NCBI RefSeq assembly: GCF_024600715.1
Contig: NZ_CP102332.1
Coordinates: 4,278,001 to 4,342,000, forward strand
Direction: 5' to 3'
DNA length: 64,000 bases
DNA from: Streptomyces changanensis
GTDB lineage: Bacteria; Actinomycetota; Actinomycetes; Streptomycetales; Streptomycetaceae
Made by a program: the position numbers and the translations under genes. The first letter of the stretch is position 1; every line of letters begins with the position of its first letter. The notes under the pieces are model-generated. The model ran no database searches. It had not been told where the DNA came from and saw only the letters and a program-made list of their open reading frames with translations. Positions 1 to 8,346 of this stretch are shown here, piece after piece.

Positions 1-108
1 GCGGCGCAGCTCCGCCAGGAACCGGTCCAGCACGTCCGCCGGGCGCGGCCGGTCCGAGGGCTCCACGGCGAGGCAGGGGCGCACCAGCGGCAGCCCTGCC
101 CCCGTCAT
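1..108 (-). CDS. Partial unidentified CDS running off the left edge
   Basis: An ATG at 108 reads leftward for 36 codons without a stop and is cut by the window edge. The start is supported by a strong purine-rich ribosome binding site (GGGAGGGG) about 8 nt upstream. The visible N-terminus is hydrophilic, with no signal peptide or membrane segment. It contains DRPRPADVLDRFLAEL, which looks like the last helix of a protein-kinase domain, but its position at the N-terminus argues against a kinase. I do not recognise the family. It lies on the same strand as the carboxypeptidase gene, separated by 154 nt that include a strong hairpin, so it is probably a separate transcription unit. Confidence 0.45.
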   Translation of the reverse strand, partial: MTGAGLPLVRPCLAVEPSDRPRPADVLDRFLAELRR

Positions 109-185
109 ACCGCCGTCCCCTCCCGCGGACCCCCGGCAGCAGGGCAGCCCGCGACGCGACGCCGCACACCGGTCCGTGACCGCCC

Positions 186-217
186 CTGCGGTGACACGGT
201 TCCCCGTGTCACCGCAG
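186..217. terminator. Hairpin terminator downstream of the carboxypeptidase
   Basis: Perfect 14-bp inverted repeat with a TTCC loop (arms 186-199 and 204-217), 45 nt past the carboxypeptidase stop. There is no U-tract, which is usual for Streptomyces terminators. Confidence 0.7.
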
Positions 218-262
218 GAACGATTCAGCAGGAAACGGCCGGCGCGGGAGGCGCGCCGGTGC

Positions 263-1612
263 TCAGGAGGCGGCAGCGCAGTACTGCTGCTCCTTGCCGA
301 TCGACCGGTACATGCAGTCGGCGTTCTCCACGAGCTGGAGGACCGCGTCGCGGTTGCGGCTGGTCTCGCGCTCGATGACCTCGTCGGGCGGGTAGAAACC
401 GCCGCCGGAGGCCGAGCGCGGGTACATCTCGAAGGTGTAGCCGAAGATCTTGTGCGTGCCCCACAGGAAGTCGTCGATGGACCCGTCCGTCACGTACAGG
501 TCACTCGACTGCTGGGGGGTGTAGCCGTTGCTCGCGGCCATCTTGCGGCCGACCGCCGCGAAGGCGTCCCGGTCGTCCTGGGTCATGCCGGGGGCCGTGT
601 CGGCGTACGTGTAGCCGAACGGCCACAGGACCAGCTCGCTGTACGTGTGGAAGTCGATGGCGGCCCGGATCTGCTGCTTCCCGCCGACGGCCCGCGAGCG
701 GACGAAGTCGGCGACGACCTTCACCTCGGGCGCCGACTCGGGGGCGCGGCCCCGGTAGGTGTCCGAGCTCGGCGAGCTCGAGGAGCCGCCGCAGCAGCCC
801 CACTTGTAGTCCCAGTTGCGGTTCATGTCGGTGCCGACGTAGGACGAGCCCGTGTTGGGCTGCCGGTTCTTGCGCCAGCTGCGGTAGGAGCCGGTGGCGA
901 TGTCGTACTCGCCGCCGTCGGGGTTGAGGTCGGGGATGATCCAGAGCTCGCGGCTGTTGACGGCGTTGGTGACGCGGGCGTCGGAGCCGTAGCCGGCCCC
1001 GAGTTCGCGCAGCAGGTACAGCGCCATCTCGACGGTCAGGTGCTCCCGGGCGTGCTGGTGGTGCGTGAAGAGGACCTCCGGCTCGTTCTCGTCCGTCGCC
1101 ACGTTGTCGCTGATCTTGATGGCCACGATGTCGCGGCCCTGGTACGACTTGCCGATGACGCGGCGGCTCATGATGTTCGGATACTGCTGGAGCCGCTGGG
1201 CGATCTCCGCGTTCATCTCCGCGTAGGTGTGGTAGCGGGAGTCCGCCGAGGGGAAGTCCATGGGGGAGACGGGGGCGCCGCCGGTGCGGTTCGGGGGTCC
1301 GGGCAGCGGCTCCAGGGTGTGGCCGAGCGCGCGGAGGCGCTTGGCCTGGGCGGCGTTGGCGCTCACCACGACCGCGTGGTCGTCGACCTCGTCGACGGAG
1401 ACGCCGGTGGCGGCGACGGCGGACCGCTCGGCGGGGGTGGAGGGGCCGTGGATCTCGTACTGGCGGATGACCTCCTCCGCCGCGGCGGCCGGGGCGGCGG
1501 GCGGGGTGGGGGCCGCGCCGGAGGTCGTGGCGGCGGTGAGCGGTGCCACAACGGCGAGGGCGAGGGCGGCCGCGAGGGTGACGGACCGTCCGCCTCTGAT
1601 GCGTAGTCGCAT
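263..1612 (-). CDS. Secreted M14 zinc carboxypeptidase
   Basis: 449-aa exported metallopeptidase that should remove C-terminal residues from extracellular peptides. A signal peptide covers about residues 1-33, a propeptide-like stretch runs to about 120, and the M14 catalytic domain covers about 125-430. Zinc ligands are visible as His187 and Glu190 in HARE and His322 in DFHTYSE. The catalytic Glu is Glu395 in YTFEMYP. Length and order match the actinobacterial carboxypeptidase T/SG group. The ATG at 1612 has an AGGAG Shine-Dalgarno 6 nt upstream. The gene is monocistronic, divergent from the Nramp-type gene, and ends before a hairpin. Substrate preference (basic versus hydrophobic C-termini) cannot be read from the sequence. 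Confidence 0.93.
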   Translation of the reverse strand: MRLRIRGGRSVTLAAALALAVVAPLTAATTSGAAPTPPAAPAAAAEEVIRQYEIHGPSTPAERSAVAATGVSVDEVDDHAVVVSANAAQAKRLRALGHTLEPLPGPPNRTGGAPVSPMDFPSADSRYHTYAEMNAEIAQRLQQYPNIMSRRVIGKSYQGRDIVAIKISDNVATDENEPEVLFTHHQHAREHLTVEMALYLLRELGAGYGSDARVTNAVNSRELWIIPDLNPDGGEYDIATGSYRSWRKNRQPNTGSSYVGTDMNRNWDYKWGCCGGSSSSPSSDTYRGRAPESAPEVKVVADFVRSRAVGGKQQIRAAIDFHTYSELVLWPFGYTYADTAPGMTQDDRDAFAAVGRKMAASNGYTPQQSSDLYVTDGSIDDFLWGTHKIFGYTFEMYPRSASGGGFYPPDEVIERETSRNRDAVLQLVENADCMYRSIGKEQQYCAAAS

Positions 1613-1812
1613 GCTGTCTCCTGGGTGGGGGTCGGGGTGGTGTCCCCGTGGGACGCAGGATGCGCGTATGGCATGAGCGCGTCAAGATGGCCCTTCGGTC
1701 ACGGGCGGACCGCCCCTTCGGCCACGGCCAGAAGGCCCACCCCTCTTGCGCGATCACCGCGCACCCGCTTTCGTGACGTGGCACGAGTGGACGAGGGGAA
1801 GGCGGACAGCGC

Positions 1813-3177
1813 ATGGCGGACACCGCGGACACCACGCCCGGCCGGCGGCCGGACCGCGACGGCGGGGGACCGCACCACGGCGGCCCGGCCCCCGGCGGCC
1901 CCGGCCCCGACGGCCGGCAGACACCCGCGCCGCGGAAGGCGAGCTGGCGGTACATCGGGCCCGGCATCGTCGTGGCGGCCACCGGCGTCGGCGCCGGCGA
2001 CCTCGTGGCCACGCTCATCGCGGGCGGCAGGTTCGGCTACACCCTGCTGTGGGCGGCCGTCGTCGGCTGCCTCGTCAAGATCTCGCTCGCCGAGGCCGCG
2101 GGACGCTGGCACCTGGCGACCGGACGCACCCTCTTCGACGGCTGGCGCAGCCTCGGCGCCTGGACGACCGGCTACTTCGCCGTGTACGTCGCCATCTGGG
2201 GCTTCGTCTACGGTGCCGCCGCCATGTCCTCCAGCGCGCTGCCCCTCCAGGCGCTGTTCCCGGGCGTCATGGACCTGAAGTGGTGGGCCGTCCTGTGCGG
2301 CCTGGCCGGGCTGGCGTTCGTCTGGTTCAACCGGTACGCCGTGTTCGAGAAGGTCATGACGCTCCTTGTCGGCGTCATGTTCGTCGTCACGCTCTACCTC
2401 GCCGTGCGCGTCACCCCGAACCTCGGGCGGGCCCTCGCCGGTCTCGCGCCCGTCCTCCCCGACGGCTCGCTGATCTACACCCTCGGCCTGATCGGCGGCG
2501 TCGGCGGCACGATCACGCTCGCCGCGTACGGGTACTGGGTCAACGCCAAGGGGTGGACGGACACCTCCTGGATCAAGGTGATGCGGCTGGACAACCGCGT
2601 CGCCTACCTCACCACCGGCGTCTTCGTCGTCGCCATGCTCGTCGTCGGCGCGGAACTGCTCCACTCCTCCGGCATCGCCCTCGCCAAGGGGGACAAGGGC
2701 CTCCTCGACCTCTCCGGGATCCTGGCGGACCGGTACGGCACGGTCACGTCCAAGCTGTTCCTCGTCGGCTTCTTCGCCACTTCCCTCACGTCCCTCATCG
2801 GCGTGTGGCACGGCGTGAGCCTGATGTTCGCGGACTTCGTCGCCCACTTCCGCTCGCGCGGCGCGGCCACCCCGGGCGAGGCGGCCGCGGTCGGCGCCCG
2901 TGAGCGGTCGCTGCCCTTCCGGGCGTACCTGCTGTGGCTGACGTTCCCGCCGATGGCGCTGCTCTTCCTGGACCAGCCGTTCGGCCTGGTCATCGTCTAC
3001 GGCGTGATCGGCGCGTTCTTCATGCCGTTCCTCGCCGTCACGCTGGTGTGGCTGCTGAACTCCTCCCGCACGCCCGCCGAGTGGCGCAACGGGCCGCTGA
3101 GCAACGGCGTCCTCGGCGCGGCCGGACTGCTGTTCGTGGTGCTCTGCGTGCAGCAGGTGCGCGAGCTGCCCTGGTAG
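1813..3177 (+). CDS. Nramp-family (NRMT-like) metal transporter without the DPGN motif
   Basis: 454-aa polytopic membrane protein with the Nramp (LeuT-fold) signature: a GPG-initiated first helix and about 11 hydrophobic segments from residue 48 onward. Residues 1-45 are a Pro/Gly/Arg-rich cytoplasmic extension. In canonical Nramp proteins the first helix carries DPGN; the equivalent here is GAGD (residues 60-63), so the metal-ligand Asp is Gly and the Asn is Asp. The Met-Pro-His motif of helix 6 is also not apparent; the matching stretch reads GGTITLAAYGYW. Family knowledge says such Nramp relatives can carry Mg2+ rather than Mn2+/Fe2+; that assignment here is inference. Start ATG is preceded by AGGGGAAGG. 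It converges with the chitinase across a hairpin. Confidence 0.82.
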   Translation: MADTADTTPGRRPDRDGGGPHHGGPAPGGPGPDGRQTPAPRKASWRYIGPGIVVAATGVGAGDLVATLIAGGRFGYTLLWAAVVGCLVKISLAEAAGRWHLATGRTLFDGWRSLGAWTTGYFAVYVAIWGFVYGAAAMSSSALPLQALFPGVMDLKWWAVLCGLAGLAFVWFNRYAVFEKVMTLLVGVMFVVTLYLAVRVTPNLGRALAGLAPVLPDGSLIYTLGLIGGVGGTITLAAYGYWVNAKGWTDTSWIKVMRLDNRVAYLTTGVFVVAMLVVGAELLHSSGIALAKGDKGLLDLSGILADRYGTVTSKLFLVGFFATSLTSLIGVWHGVSLMFADFVAHFRSRGAATPGEAAAVGARERSLPFRAYLLWLTFPPMALLFLDQPFGLVIVYGVIGAFFMPFLAVTLVWLLNSSRTPAEWRNGPLSNGVLGAAGLLFVVLCVQQVRELPW

Positions 3178-3186
3178 GCGCGGTAC

Positions 3187-3226
3187 GGCCCGCCCGCCGG
3201 CGACGCGGTGCGCCGGCGGGCGGGCC
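3187..3226. terminator. Bidirectional hairpin terminator
   Basis: Perfect 16-bp GC stem with an 8-nt loop between two convergent genes (arms 3187-3202 and 3211-3226). Confidence 0.8.
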
Positions 3227-3232
3227 ACCGCG

Positions 3233-4921
3233 TCACGGCAGGTTGTGGACGTGCGGGCCGACCGCGTTGGACCAGGTGTTCGAGGCGGTCGCGTCCCAGT
3301 TGGTGGACCAGGTCATCGCGCCGCGCAGCGACGGCCAGGTCTTCGACGGCTTGAACGAGCCGCAGCCGGTGCCGCGGGTCAGGCAGTCCAGGGCGTTCTT
3401 CACGATCGACGGGTCGACGTAACCGCTGCCGGCGCCGCGCGGCGAGGCGGGCACGCCGAGGCCGACCTGCGAGGGGTCGAGGCCGCCCTCCAGCTGGATG
3501 CAGGCGAGCGCGGTGAGGAAGTCCACCGAGCCCTGCGCGTACACCTTGCCGTCGCAGCCGAGCATCGACCCGCTGTTGTAGTACTGCATGTTGACGACCG
3601 TGAGGATGTCCTTCACGGCGAGCGCCGTCTTGAAGTACTCGGTGCCCGTGTTCTGCATGTCGATGGTCTGCGGGGCCATCGTCAGCACCATCCCGGGGCC
3701 GGCCTTCGCCGACAGCTGGCGCAGCGCCTTCGTCAGGTAGGCGGAGTTGATGCCGTGCTCCAGGTCGATGTCGACGCCGCTGAAGCCGTACTCCTGCATC
3801 AGCGCGTACGCGCTGTTCGCGAAGGCCGTCGCCGACGCGTCGCTGTTGATCGTGACGTTGCCCTTCTCGCCGCCCACCGAGATGACCACCGACTTGCCGG
3901 CGGCCTTCTTCGCCGCGACGTCCGCCTTGAAGTCGGCGACCGAGGCGTAGCCGACGGCCGGGTCGAGGTTGAAGACGATCTGGCCGGGCGTGTTCGTCGA
4001 GTCGGCGAACGACACCGCGATGATGTCGTACTGCGCCTGCACGTCGCGCAGCTTCTGGACCTTGGCGCCGTTGTCGAAGTTCTGCCAGTAGCCGGTCAGC
4101 GCGTGCCTGGGCACGGTGGGGTGGGGGTTCGTGCCGCCGGGTGCGGTGCGGGCGGTGACGGTGGCCGACCGGGCCGACTCGCCGGCCGCGTTGGCCGCGG
4201 AGACCTGGAAGCCGTACGAGGTGTCGGCGGCGAGCCCCGTCACGGTCGCCGAGGTGCCGGAGACGGACTGGACCCGGGCGCCGTCCCGGTAGACGTGGTA
4301 GCCGGTCGCGCCGCTGACGGGGCTCCAGCTCAGCGAGACGGACGACGGGGTCACCGCCCCGGCCGCGAGCCCGGCCGGGGACGCGGGCACGACCGGGTCC
4401 GGGTCGCCGCTGCCGCCGCCGTCCGGCCCGAAGACCGAGACGTCGTCGACGTGGTAGGCGGCCTGCCCGTACCAGCCGTGCGTGTAGACGGTGACCGAGG
4501 TGGTGCCGGGGCCCGTGGTGAAGGAGGTGGTCAGCTGCTGCCACCCGGCCGCGCCGGGCGTCCAGGTCGACACGTCGGTCGTGCCGGTGCCGGACGCGCC
4601 GAGGTAGGCGTACCCGCCCTGCACCCAGGCGCTCAGCCGGTACGTGGAGCCCGGCTTGACGGTGACGGTCTGGGAGCAGCGGGCGTTGTCCAGCCCGCCG
4701 GGCGTCGCCTTCAGCGCGCCGGTGCCCGCGTGCACGGGCGAGGTGACGACGGCGCCGCTGCCGGCGGAGCACGTCCAGCCGGTGAGGCCGGACTCGAAGC
4801 CGGCGTTCCTGGCGACGTTGCGGTCCTCGGCGGCGGCGGGGGCGGTGCCGCCGGTCAGGACGAGGCCGGACGCCACGGCGAGCGCGAGCGCGCCGCCGGT
4901 GAGCGTTCTGGTGCGGTCCAC
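3233..4921 (-). CDS. Secreted GH18 chitinase (CBM - FnIII - GH18)
   Basis: 562-aa exported endochitinase that hydrolyses beta-1,4-GlcNAc polymers outside the cell. Order: signal peptide (about 1-31), beta-sandwich carbohydrate-binding module (about 34-163), Gly/Asp/Pro linker, fibronectin III domain (about 177-260), GH18 barrel (about 274-560). The family catalytic motif is present as GVDIDLE (382-388), with Glu388 the acid/base. This module order is that of known Streptomyces chitinases. A palindromic DasR-type operator and a TTGACA -35 hexamer lie about 100 nt upstream, so repression by DasR with relief on GlcNAc-6-phosphate is expected. Monocistronic. Confidence 0.95.
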   Translation of the reverse strand: MDRTRTLTGGALALAVASGLVLTGGTAPAAAEDRNVARNAGFESGLTGWTCSAGSGAVVTSPVHAGTGALKATPGGLDNARCSQTVTVKPGSTYRLSAWVQGGYAYLGASGTGTTDVSTWTPGAAGWQQLTTSFTTGPGTTSVTVYTHGWYGQAAYHVDDVSVFGPDGGGSGDPDPVVPASPAGLAAGAVTPSSVSLSWSPVSGATGYHVYRDGARVQSVSGTSATVTGLAADTSYGFQVSAANAAGESARSATVTARTAPGGTNPHPTVPRHALTGYWQNFDNGAKVQKLRDVQAQYDIIAVSFADSTNTPGQIVFNLDPAVGYASVADFKADVAAKKAAGKSVVISVGGEKGNVTINSDASATAFANSAYALMQEYGFSGVDIDLEHGINSAYLTKALRQLSAKAGPGMVLTMAPQTIDMQNTGTEYFKTALAVKDILTVVNMQYYNSGSMLGCDGKVYAQGSVDFLTALACIQLEGGLDPSQVGLGVPASPRGAGSGYVDPSIVKNALDCLTRGTGCGSFKPSKTWPSLRGAMTWSTNWDATASNTWSNAVGPHVHNLP

Positions 4922-5022
4922 TGTGCTGCCTCCGGTGGGGGAGTGGGGAAGTGGGGTGCGGGGGTGGGGAGTCGGCAGGGGGCGTGCGGGACGGTGGCCA
5001 CCGTGGTGCGTGCCCGTACAAG

Positions 5023-5036
5023 TTGGTCCAGACCAA
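5023..5036 (-). promoter_or_regulatory. Candidate DasR operator (dre) in the chitinase promoter
   Basis: TTGGTCCAGACCAA, with 6-bp perfect arms around a 2-nt centre, matches the core of the DasR-responsive element consensus (TGGTCTAGACCA). It sits immediately downstream of a TTGACA hexamer (5048-5043 on the minus strand), i.e. between -35 and -10, the usual position of repeats in Streptomyces chitinase promoters. Confidence 0.8.
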
Positions 5037-5048
5037 TGCCCTTGTCAA

Positions 5049-5350
5049 GGTTCCCGTCCCCGCCCGGACTTCGGCCGCGGTCCGATGGGGCGCCATTCGC
5101 GCGGCCCGGCTGGGCCCGGTCGGGCCCCGTCGACCGGCCGCTGATGCCGACGTTCGGTCAACTTCCGCCACCTTCGCCCCATTTGCGGCCGCACGCGGTG
5201 CGCAGGGACCGCCACGAGGAGTCCGAAAGCGGTTCTCCCGCCCCGTCCCCGCCGATAAAGTGCGGGGTGGGAGCACACACGGAGCAGCAGTGTCGCGGGC
5301 GACCGCGACGCGCCGGGAACACCGGTGGCCGGACCGAACGGGGAACCAGC
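5049..5350. other. Intergenic region, chitinase promoter / Tad operon promoter
   Basis: About 300 bp between the chitinase promoter and the first Tad-locus gene. It must hold the promoter of the pilus operon. An AT-rich GATAAAG at about 5254-5260 is the only plausible -10-like element I see. No other gene or clear repeat. Confidence 0.4.
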
Positions 5351-6250
5351 GTGCCGACCGCGATTGCCGTCACCAGTCCCGACCTGGTGCTGCCGCCGAC
5401 CGACCACCACACCCCCGCCGCGGCCGTCCTCCCGGCCCCCGGCGAACAGCCCCTGGCCGCCGCGCTCGCCGACGTCCGCACCCTCCTCGACCAGCACGGC
5501 CACCTCATCGCGCTCTACCCGTCCTCCACGCCCGCCGACCACGTGCGCCGCCTGCACACCGTCCGCGCGCTCCTGGAGAGCGACCGCATGGCCCTGCTGC
5601 CGCTCGACCTGCCCCCGCTCGGCGTCGCCGTGCTCGCCCGCCAGCTGCGGCAGCTCTCCCTCTGCGACTTCGGACCCGGCGTCCTCGCGACCGCCGCCCG
5701 GCTCCTCGCCCACTACGTCCACGCCGGCGCCGTCCTCAACTCCGTCGCCCGCCTCGACCGCGTCCCCGTGACGCTCAAGGCGCACGCGAAGTCCTGGATG
5801 CCCGGCTCCCAGTTCGCCGTCCTCGCCACCCCGGCGCCGCACCTCACCCGGCTCGGCTCCCCGGACGACCGGCCCCTGCCCGGGCCCGACTTCGCCACCC
5901 GCATGGTCGTCGCACGCGGCCCGCTCACCACCGACTGGGTCACCGGAACGCTCGCCCCCGCCTGGCGCGTCCAGGGCGTCGACGAGGTCCCGCCACCGGC
6001 CGGATCACGGGCCTGGTGGGGTACGCCCAAGCTGGTCGAGTTCGCCGCGTACCTGCCCGATCTGCCCGTCCTCCACCAGCTCGTCTCGTCGGTCCGCCGC
6101 GAGACCTGCCCCTGGTGCCGCAGCGAACTCCTCGGCGACCGCTGCGGGTTCTGCTCCGCCCCGCTCGTACCGCCCCAGCCCGGGACCGGCGCGCCCAGTG
6201 GCCCGGCCGCCGCGCTCCCCCCGGGGGCCGCGATGAGACACGCGTCGTGA
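5351..6250 (+). CDS. Tad-locus protein with C-terminal zinc ribbon, function unknown
   Basis: 299-aa soluble protein, first gene of the Flp/Tad pilus cluster. The GTG start at 5351 is preceded by ACGGGGAACC. Most of the chain is Leu/Ala/Pro-rich with no signal peptide or membrane helix. Near the C-terminus it carries a four-cysteine ribbon, Cys253-x2-Cys256-x8-Cys265-x2-Cys268 (CPWC ... CGFC), typical of a structural zinc site. A Pro/Gly/Ala tail follows. cpaB starts 70 nt downstream, so co-transcription is likely. I recognise no characterised family. A cytoplasmic adaptor or regulator of pilus assembly would fit, but that is inferred from position only. Confidence 0.75.
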   Translation: MPTAIAVTSPDLVLPPTDHHTPAAAVLPAPGEQPLAAALADVRTLLDQHGHLIALYPSSTPADHVRRLHTVRALLESDRMALLPLDLPPLGVAVLARQLRQLSLCDFGPGVLATAARLLAHYVHAGAVLNSVARLDRVPVTLKAHAKSWMPGSQFAVLATPAPHLTRLGSPDDRPLPGPDFATRMVVARGPLTTDWVTGTLAPAWRVQGVDEVPPPAGSRAWWGTPKLVEFAAYLPDLPVLHQLVSSVRRETCPWCRSELLGDRCGFCSAPLVPPQPGTGAPSGPAAALPPGAAMRHAS

Positions 6251-6320
6251 CCGCCCCCGGGGCAGCGCCCCCGCGCCCCCGCCCCTCCTCCGCCCGCACC
6301 CCCACGAGGTCGTCCCGCCG

Positions 6321-7043
6321 ATGAACGCACGCCAGCGCCGTGGTGTCATCCTGCTCGTCCTGTCCGTCCTGTGCGCCCTCGGCGCCTTCGCCGGCGTCGT
6401 CGTCGTGATCAGCGACGTCCAGGCGAAGGTGGGACCGGAGGTCACGGCGTACCGCGTCAAGGCGGACGTACCGGCCTACGCCGCGCTCCGGCCCGCCCAG
6501 TTCGAGAAGATCACGATGCCCGAGCGGTGGCTCTCCACCGGCGCCATACGGGACCTCACCGCCATCCGCGGCAAGATCGCCGTCGCGGAGCTCCGGAAGG
6601 GCTCGCTCCTCCAGAAGGACATGGTCGCCGACCGGCCCGCCCTGGAGAGCGGCCAGCAGGAGATCGCCATCATGATCGACGCCTCCACCGGCGTCGCCGG
6701 CAAGATCACCGCGGGAGCGCGGGTGAACATCTTCGCCACCTTCGACGACGAGGGCCGCGGCAAGAACGCCGTCGCCGAGTCGCGCCTCATCGTCGCCGGG
6801 GCCCGCGTCCTCGACGTCGGCCGGCTCACCCCGATCGACCAGCGGGACAACGACCGCACCGGTCCCGCCGGCGGCGAGGCCGTGCCGATCACCTTCGCCC
6901 TCACCACCGCGGACGCCCAGCGCGTCGCGTACGCCGAGTCGTTCGCGGAGCACGTACGCCTCGCCCTGCTCCCCTCCGACGGCCCCGCCACCCTGAAACC
7001 CGGGGAATCGACGTACACGCTCGACGAAGACAAGAACAAGTGA
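6321..7043 (+). CDS. cpaB: Flp pilus assembly protein CpaB/RcpC
   Basis: 240-aa membrane-anchored protein. One N-terminal transmembrane helix (about residues 8-30) is followed by an SAF-type domain (about 40-105, VTAYRVKADVPAYAALRP onward) and the RcpC/CpaB domain (about 115-225). In Gram-negative Tad systems it belongs to the periplasmic/secretin-linked part of the machine. Gram-positive hosts lack a secretin, so here it should act outside the membrane facing the wall. It sits between the zinc-ribbon gene and cpaE, with 16 nt to the latter. Confidence 0.88.
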   Translation: MNARQRRGVILLVLSVLCALGAFAGVVVVISDVQAKVGPEVTAYRVKADVPAYAALRPAQFEKITMPERWLSTGAIRDLTAIRGKIAVAELRKGSLLQKDMVADRPALESGQQEIAIMIDASTGVAGKITAGARVNIFATFDDEGRGKNAVAESRLIVAGARVLDVGRLTPIDQRDNDRTGPAGGEAVPITFALTTADAQRVAYAESFAEHVRLALLPSDGPATLKPGESTYTLDEDKNK

Positions 7044-7059
7044 GGGGACAGGCAGCAGG

Positions 7060-8316
7060 ATGACCACTCGCGTCCTCCCCGCCGTCGGCGACCCCGACGC
7101 AGCCCGGGCCGTCACCACGCTGCTCGGCCAGCTCCCCGACACCGAACCGGCGCTCCCCGTGCCCGTCGGCGACTCCACCACGCTCATCGACACCCTCGCC
7201 CGGTCCGCCGCCGTCTCCGTCGACGAGCTGCCCGAGGTCGTCCTCGTCCACGAACGCATCGGCCCCGTCCCGGCCCTCGACCTCATCCGCGAGGTCGCCC
7301 TCCGCTTCCCCGCCGTCGCCGTCGTCCTCCTCACCGCCGACACCGGCCCCGGCCTGTACTCGGCCGCCATGGACTCCGGCGCCCGCGGCCTCGTCGGCCT
7401 CCCCCTGTCGTACGAGGAACTCGCCCAGCGCGTTCACTCCGCCGCCGCCTGGGCCGCCGGGGTGCGCCGCCACCTCGGCCAGGGCGGCGACGGGCCGACC
7501 GGGCCGGGCGGCACCGTCGTCACCGTCAGCGGCGCCAAGGGCGGCGTCGGCACCACCGTCACCGCCGTGCAGCTGGCCCTCGCCGCCCGCGCGTCGGGCC
7601 GCAGCACCGCCCTCGTCGACCTGGACCTCCAGGCCGGGGACGTCGCCTCCTACCTCGACGTCCAGTTCCGGCGGTCCGCCGTGGACCTCGCCGCCATCCA
7701 GGACCTCACCCCCCGCGTCCTCCAGGACGCCCTGTACACCCACCCCACCGGCCTCGCCCTGCTGCTCGCCCCGGCGGACGGCGAACGCGGCGAGGAGGTC
7801 ACCGACCGGTCCGCCCGCCAGATCGTCAGCGCCCTGCGCCACCGCTACGAGGTCGTCGTCGTGGACTGCGGCACGCAGATGGGCTCGGCCAACGCCGCGG
7901 CCGTGGAGATGGCCGACACGGCCGTCCTCGTCGTCACCCCGGACGTGGTCGCCGTCCGGGCCGCCAAACGGCTCGTCAGGCTCTGGGATCGGCTGCGCAT
8001 CCGCAAGGCGGAGGACACCACGACCGTCGTGAACCGCCACACCCGCAACACCGAGATCCAACCGTCGCTCGTCGAGAAGATCACCGGCACCCGGACCGCC
8101 CGCACCGCCGTACCGGCCGCCTTCCGCGAACTCCAGCCGTACGTCGACTCCGGCCGCATGCACGAACTGGAGGCCAAGTCGGCGGTCAAGCAGGCACTGT
8201 GGGCACTCGCCGGGGAGCTGGACCTCGTGAAGGCCCCGGAGTCGGCCGCCGACCGGCCGGGCAGGCTCCGGGGGGACCGCGGCGCGGCCGGTCTGCGCCG
8301 CGCCCGCCGGAAGTAG
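7060..8316 (+). CDS. cpaE: Flp pilus localisation ATPase CpaE/TadZ
   Basis: 418-aa two-domain protein. Residues 1-135 resemble a receiver fold lacking an obvious phospho-acceptor cluster, as in TadZ. Residues 150-400 form a ParA/MinD-type P-loop ATPase with a deviant Walker A, KGGVGTT (160-166), and the Walker A-prime/switch region ALVDLDLQAGD. Such proteins mark the cell position where Tad pili assemble. The C-terminal 25 residues are a basic Arg/Gly tail. It follows cpaB by 16 nt in the same operon. Streptomyces relatives are often labelled septum-site determining proteins because of the MinD-like fold. Confidence 0.9.
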   Translation: MTTRVLPAVGDPDAARAVTTLLGQLPDTEPALPVPVGDSTTLIDTLARSAAVSVDELPEVVLVHERIGPVPALDLIREVALRFPAVAVVLLTADTGPGLYSAAMDSGARGLVGLPLSYEELAQRVHSAAAWAAGVRRHLGQGGDGPTGPGGTVVTVSGAKGGVGTTVTAVQLALAARASGRSTALVDLDLQAGDVASYLDVQFRRSAVDLAAIQDLTPRVLQDALYTHPTGLALLLAPADGERGEEVTDRSARQIVSALRHRYEVVVVDCGTQMGSANAAAVEMADTAVLVVTPDVVAVRAAKRLVRLWDRLRIRKAEDTTTVVNRHTRNTEIQPSLVEKITGTRTARTAVPAAFRELQPYVDSGRMHELEAKSAVKQALWALAGELDLVKAPESAADRPGRLRGDRGAAGLRRARRK

Positions 8317-8346
8317 CGGAGACAGGGGAGAGGGGAGGGGCGGCCC

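Noticed and set aside
1..108. C-terminal end of a protein kinase
   Set aside because: The segment reads leftward from a start with a strong ribosome binding site, so it is an N-terminus, and the kinase-like phrase is too short to rely on.
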